This document shows, one piece after another, positions 61,248-64,000 of a stretch of 64,000 bases of DNA. Origin of the DNA: Artocarpus heterophyllus (taxonomy: Eukaryota > Streptophyta > Magnoliopsida > Rosales > Moraceae). How positions within the stretch are numbered: position 1 is the stretch's first letter; the number at the start of each line of letters is the position of its first letter. The position numbers and the translations under genes were made by a program. The DNA lies in the NCBI GenBank assembly GCA_025403435.1, contig CM046350.1, positions 28,536,938 through 28,600,937 on the forward strand. The letters run 5' to 3'. Below the pieces are notes generated by a model that saw nothing but the letters and a program-made list of their open reading frames with translations, made no database searches and was not told where the DNA came from.

Positions 61248-63042
61248 AAATATTTGAAATGGCAAAAGATGTGAAAGTGGTACTCGAGAAGAGAAAACTA
61301 AGGTAAAGACCTGTTGATAGATAGGACCATGGAAAAAGAGATCAATCTTTTTTGAACTTCCATATTGGAAGACACTTTTCATTTGTTATTGCTTGGATGT
61401 TATGCATATTGAGACAAACATTTGTGAATCAATAGTCGACACGTTGTTTGACATTCCGAGCAAGACTAAGGATGGTGAAAAAGCATGGTTGGATCTCATG
61501 GAAATAGAGATTAGGCCTAATTTGTTTTCTGAGAAAACAAGGGAACCATACTTACTTACCTCCTAACAAAGCACACATTATCAAGATGGAAAAAGAAAAA
61601 GCTTTGCGAATGACTTGCTTCATTGAAAGTGCCAGACAACTATTCTTTGAACCTTAAAAAGTTGGTGCTAGGTGAGGGATTTGAAACTTATTGTCATGAA
61701 AACATGTGATTGTCATATGTTGATGAAATAATTATTACCACTTATATTGCAAGGAATTGTAACAAACGATGTGAGATTTGCAATTACCAAGTTGTGCTCG
61801 TTCTTTAATTCAAAATGCTCCAAGGTAATTGATCACTTATGCTACATTCATTATAATCAGAATTAGTGCAAACATTGTGCATGCTTGAAAAGTATTTTCC
61901 ATCAGCATTTTTTGACATTATGATTCATCTAACGGTGCACTTAGTACATGAAGTTAAGTTATGCGGACAGGTACATGTGAGATGGATATACCCATTAGAA
62001 AGGTATATGAAGGTTTTGAGAGGCAATGTAAAGAACCGAAATAGGCCGGAGGGATGTATCGTAGGAAGTTATATAGCAGAGGAATTAGTTGAATTTTACT
62101 CCAAGTACTTGTCTAATGTGGAAGCAATTAGGGACACCTAATAGAATAAACATTGAGGCTAGGGAACTATCTCTTGGCAATCCTTCCTTGATAAATCGAG
62201 GGGAGTGGGAGCAAGCTTGTCCTTATCTTTTGCACAATGCTAAATAAGTGGAGCCGTTCATCAAGATGTACATGAAGGAATTAAAAAAGGTGAGCTCAAA
62301 GAGAGCAAGAAATAAAAAATGGTTACAAGGTAAACACAATCAGACCTTTCGGGAGTGGATTACAAGACACATCTATGCCAAGTGCTCCACATCCCAAGAT
62401 AAAAGCATGTCACAAGACTTAAAGAACCTAGCTAGAGGACCGTCTTTGGTAGTTATAAGGTATGCATCATTTTCTATCGTCAAGAGTGGATTACAACACA
62501 CATCCTTTCTTTGCCAAAGAGATAAGAAGCATCATGTCCAAAAGAGCGGTTTGACTCTTTATGTTGAGGCTATGCATATTTCCTCCATCAAGGATAAGAA
62601 TCCAGTATATGGGAACTTGAACTACTTTGGTTTTATTGAAGATATTTAGGAACTTGATTATGGGGGATTGCATATAGCACTTTTTAAGTGTAAGCAGGCC
62701 GACAATAACTATGTTTAGATTGATAATGACGGCATCACGGTGGTTGACTTCAGAAGATTGGGATATAAAAATGATCCTTTCATTATGGCATCACAAGCAA
62801 TCTAAGTTTTTTATACAACGGATCCCGAAGATTTGGAATTGTCCTTAGTCATCCCGATGAAGCCAAGAGTAGTTATTGATGGCGAAGAAATTATCAAGGA
62901 TTGCACAAACTTATTCACTAAGGGATTGCCATCGGTTGAAGAGATTGATGATTTTGACAAGGATGTTTTCCACTTGTTTCATGAAAATGTGGAATGGATA
63001 TGTATTGACGAACCAAAGAACAAAAAAAAGAAGAAAAAATAA
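61248..63042 (+). pseudogene. TNP2-type CACTA transposase, C-terminal part
   Basis: This continues the gene broken at 31607. Segments in order: PWKKRSIFFELPYW and CLDVMHIE (61330-61410), a SKTKDGEKAW segment (61460-61490), IRPNLFSEK (about 61510-61540), and a DUF4218-like region at 61866-62141 with HLVHEV, WIYPLERYMK and KNRNRPEGCI. Next come the EPFIKMYMKEL and FREWITRHI segments (62248-62370), and a DUF4216-like region with YGNLNYFGFIEDI (62610-62649) and GYKNDPFIMASQAI. The C terminus is lysine-rich, ending at the TAA at 63040-63042. There are several stops (near 61566, 62141 and 62649) and frameshifts. The domain order agrees with TNP2 proteins I know. Non-functional. Confidence 0.88.
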
Positions 63043-63139
63043 GTATTTGTAAACAATTTTATGTCAATTTATTTCAATATAATATTTTTCATTTTTTTCT
63101 TTTTTAAGCTAAGGGATATATCTATATATAGTTATTTTT

Positions 63140-63142
63140 GTG

Positions 63143-63171
<29 letters not shown>
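63140..63171 (+). repeat. Poly(A) run
   Basis: About 28-30 consecutive A downstream of the TNP2 stop. No poly(A)-addition or retroposon boundary is evident around it. Confidence 0.8.
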
Positions 63172-63176
<5 letters not shown>

Positions 63177-63257
63177 AGGCCATTGGATGTACACACGGGT
63201 TGGCCACCCTAGGCAAATGAGAAAAACTTTGACAAATTGGTGTTTTTGACCAATATT

Positions 63258-63372
63258 TCGCAATGGTTTTTTTTATAAAAACCATCGTGAATTCAAACTT
63301 TACATGACAGTTTTTAGAAAAAACCGTCATGAAAGTTAGACATTCTATGATAGTTTTTTGAAAACTATCCTA
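63258..63372 (+). repeat. Right subterminal repeats of the CACTA element
   Basis: Three diverged palindromes (about 63259-63291, 63302-63330 and 63345-63372) have the same CACGA(C/T)GGTTTTT / AAAAACC(G/A)TCGTG design as the left end and as the non-autonomous copy. No CACTA terminus follows; the similarity ends at about 63375. Confidence 0.75.
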
Positions 63373-63375
63373 TTA

Positions 63376-63570
63376 TTGTTTTGATAGATTCTTTAGGATC
63401 TTGTCAACCCCTTTAACTGTAGCCCTTGTAAACTATACTAAGTAGCAAGAGTTGTCAAAAGATGAACCAAAGAGGCCATAATTTTTAGACAGACAAATCT
63501 GTTGCTTGATCATAATGGGAGGGAAATTAGATTGCCTGCTCGCTATCATGGAGAATAACAACTAGTTGCT
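63376..63570. other. Unassigned DNA right of the CACTA element
   Basis: No feature recognised; it may be eroded copia pol continuous with the following fragment. Confidence 0.4.
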
Positions 63571-63735
63571 GTGAATGAACCATGTTTGTGCAAGTACATA
63601 AGAGATAAGATGGTCTTCTTAGTACTTTACATTAATGACATCCTTCTCATTAGGAACAAAGGAATAAATATCACAAGTAAAGAAATGGTTAGCTAGCCAA
63701 TTCTAAATGAAAGATTTGGGAGAAGAAATATAACT
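63571..63735 (+). pseudogene. Copia reverse transcriptase fragment
   Basis: The frame reads NEPCLCKYI, then VFLVLYINDILLI where intact copies have YVDD (Val-Asp replaced by Ile-Asn), then after a frameshift WLASQF, a stop and MKDLGE. These match the reverse transcriptase order in elements A and B. No LTR or other domain is attached. A short relic of a separate insertion. Confidence 0.75.
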
Positions 63736-64000
63736 CCCTTGAATTTTAAATAAAATTAGTTGCATTAATTCAATTTAATCAATGTGTGAAGGTTCAATCA
63801 AATGGTTACTTTCACTTAATTTTAATTTGCATTTGTATTATTTTAATTTATATTTTAACCCAAATAAAACTCTAGTCTCTTATGTTTAAATATTAGATTT
63901 AAATTAGTGTTGTCTATTTACCATGATACCTTGGTCTTTCTTTTAAATTACCAAAATGCCATGTTTGGAAAGTTCCCCTTATGTTTACTTGAAAACCCTT
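63736..64000. other. AT-rich DNA at the window end
   Basis: No frame, repeat or element boundary seen. Confidence 0.5.

Larger units (their letters stand above)
29511..63375 (+). mobile_element. CACTA (En/Spm) transposon, split by nested elements
   Basis: The left end starts CACTACTAGAAATTTGAGAC, a CACTA terminal inverted repeat, followed by palindromic subterminal repeats and a TNP2-type transposase gene that resumes after the 29.6-kb insertion 31608-61242. Subterminal repeats reappear at 63258-63372, but I find no right terminal repeat, so that end is truncated or replaced and the end coordinate is approximate. Without the insertion the element is about 4.2 kb. Confidence 0.85.

Overview
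The window looks like repeat-rich, AT-rich nuclear DNA from a flowering plant, probably a eudicot (inferred). The evidence is several Ty1/copia LTR retrotransposons primed by initiator-Met tRNA, CACTA (En/Spm-type) DNA transposons with a TNP2 transposase, and almost no host coding sequence. Nearly everything is transposon, and every transposon reading frame I can follow is broken. I see no tRNA, rRNA or CRISPR array.

Region 1 (1-28687). Element 1 (1-8362, plus strand) is a copia element whose 5' LTR is cut by the window start. Element 2 (8445-21188, plus) is a decayed relative with a 5-bp target-site duplication (TSD, cgtgc/cgtgt); its leader carries a 3.1-kb inverted solo LTR of an unrelated family (11245-14334, TSD ttttc). 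A small CACTA gene relic (21189-21722) follows, then a truncated minus-strand copia of a second lineage (Element 3, 21723-25658), then a minus-strand solo LTR of the first lineage (25874-27913).

Region 2 (28688-29056). One small putative secreted cysteine-rich protein is the only plausible non-transposon gene.

Region 3 (29511-about 63375). This is a four-level nest. A CACTA transposon with a TNP2-type transposase (30192-31607 plus 61248-63042) was split by a minus-strand copia (Element 4, 31608-61242, TSD tgaac/tggac). Element 4 was in turn hit twice: in its RNase H region by a plus-strand composite (34030-52109, perfect TSD tccta), and in its gag by a non-autonomous CACTA of the same terminal family as the outermost element (55310-57703, TSD gaa). 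The composite reads LTR - gag-pol A - LTR - gag-pol B - LTR - partial LTR. Diagnostic variants suggest that a sister element Y jumped into the 3' LTR of element X and that LTR-LTR recombination then fused the 5' side. Gag-pol A is the best-preserved frame, with only two internal stops.

Region 4 (63376-64000) holds a copia reverse-transcriptase scrap and AT-rich sequence.

Most unusual signals: a GC-rich motif (TCGGCAGGCCGA) arrayed in one orientation in the copia U3 and in the opposite orientation in its untranslated leader, and shared with the unrelated 3.1-kb solo LTR; the X/Y composite; and dense 28-bp palindromes in the non-autonomous CACTA. I did not find a convincing new host system; the novelty is in retroelement architecture.
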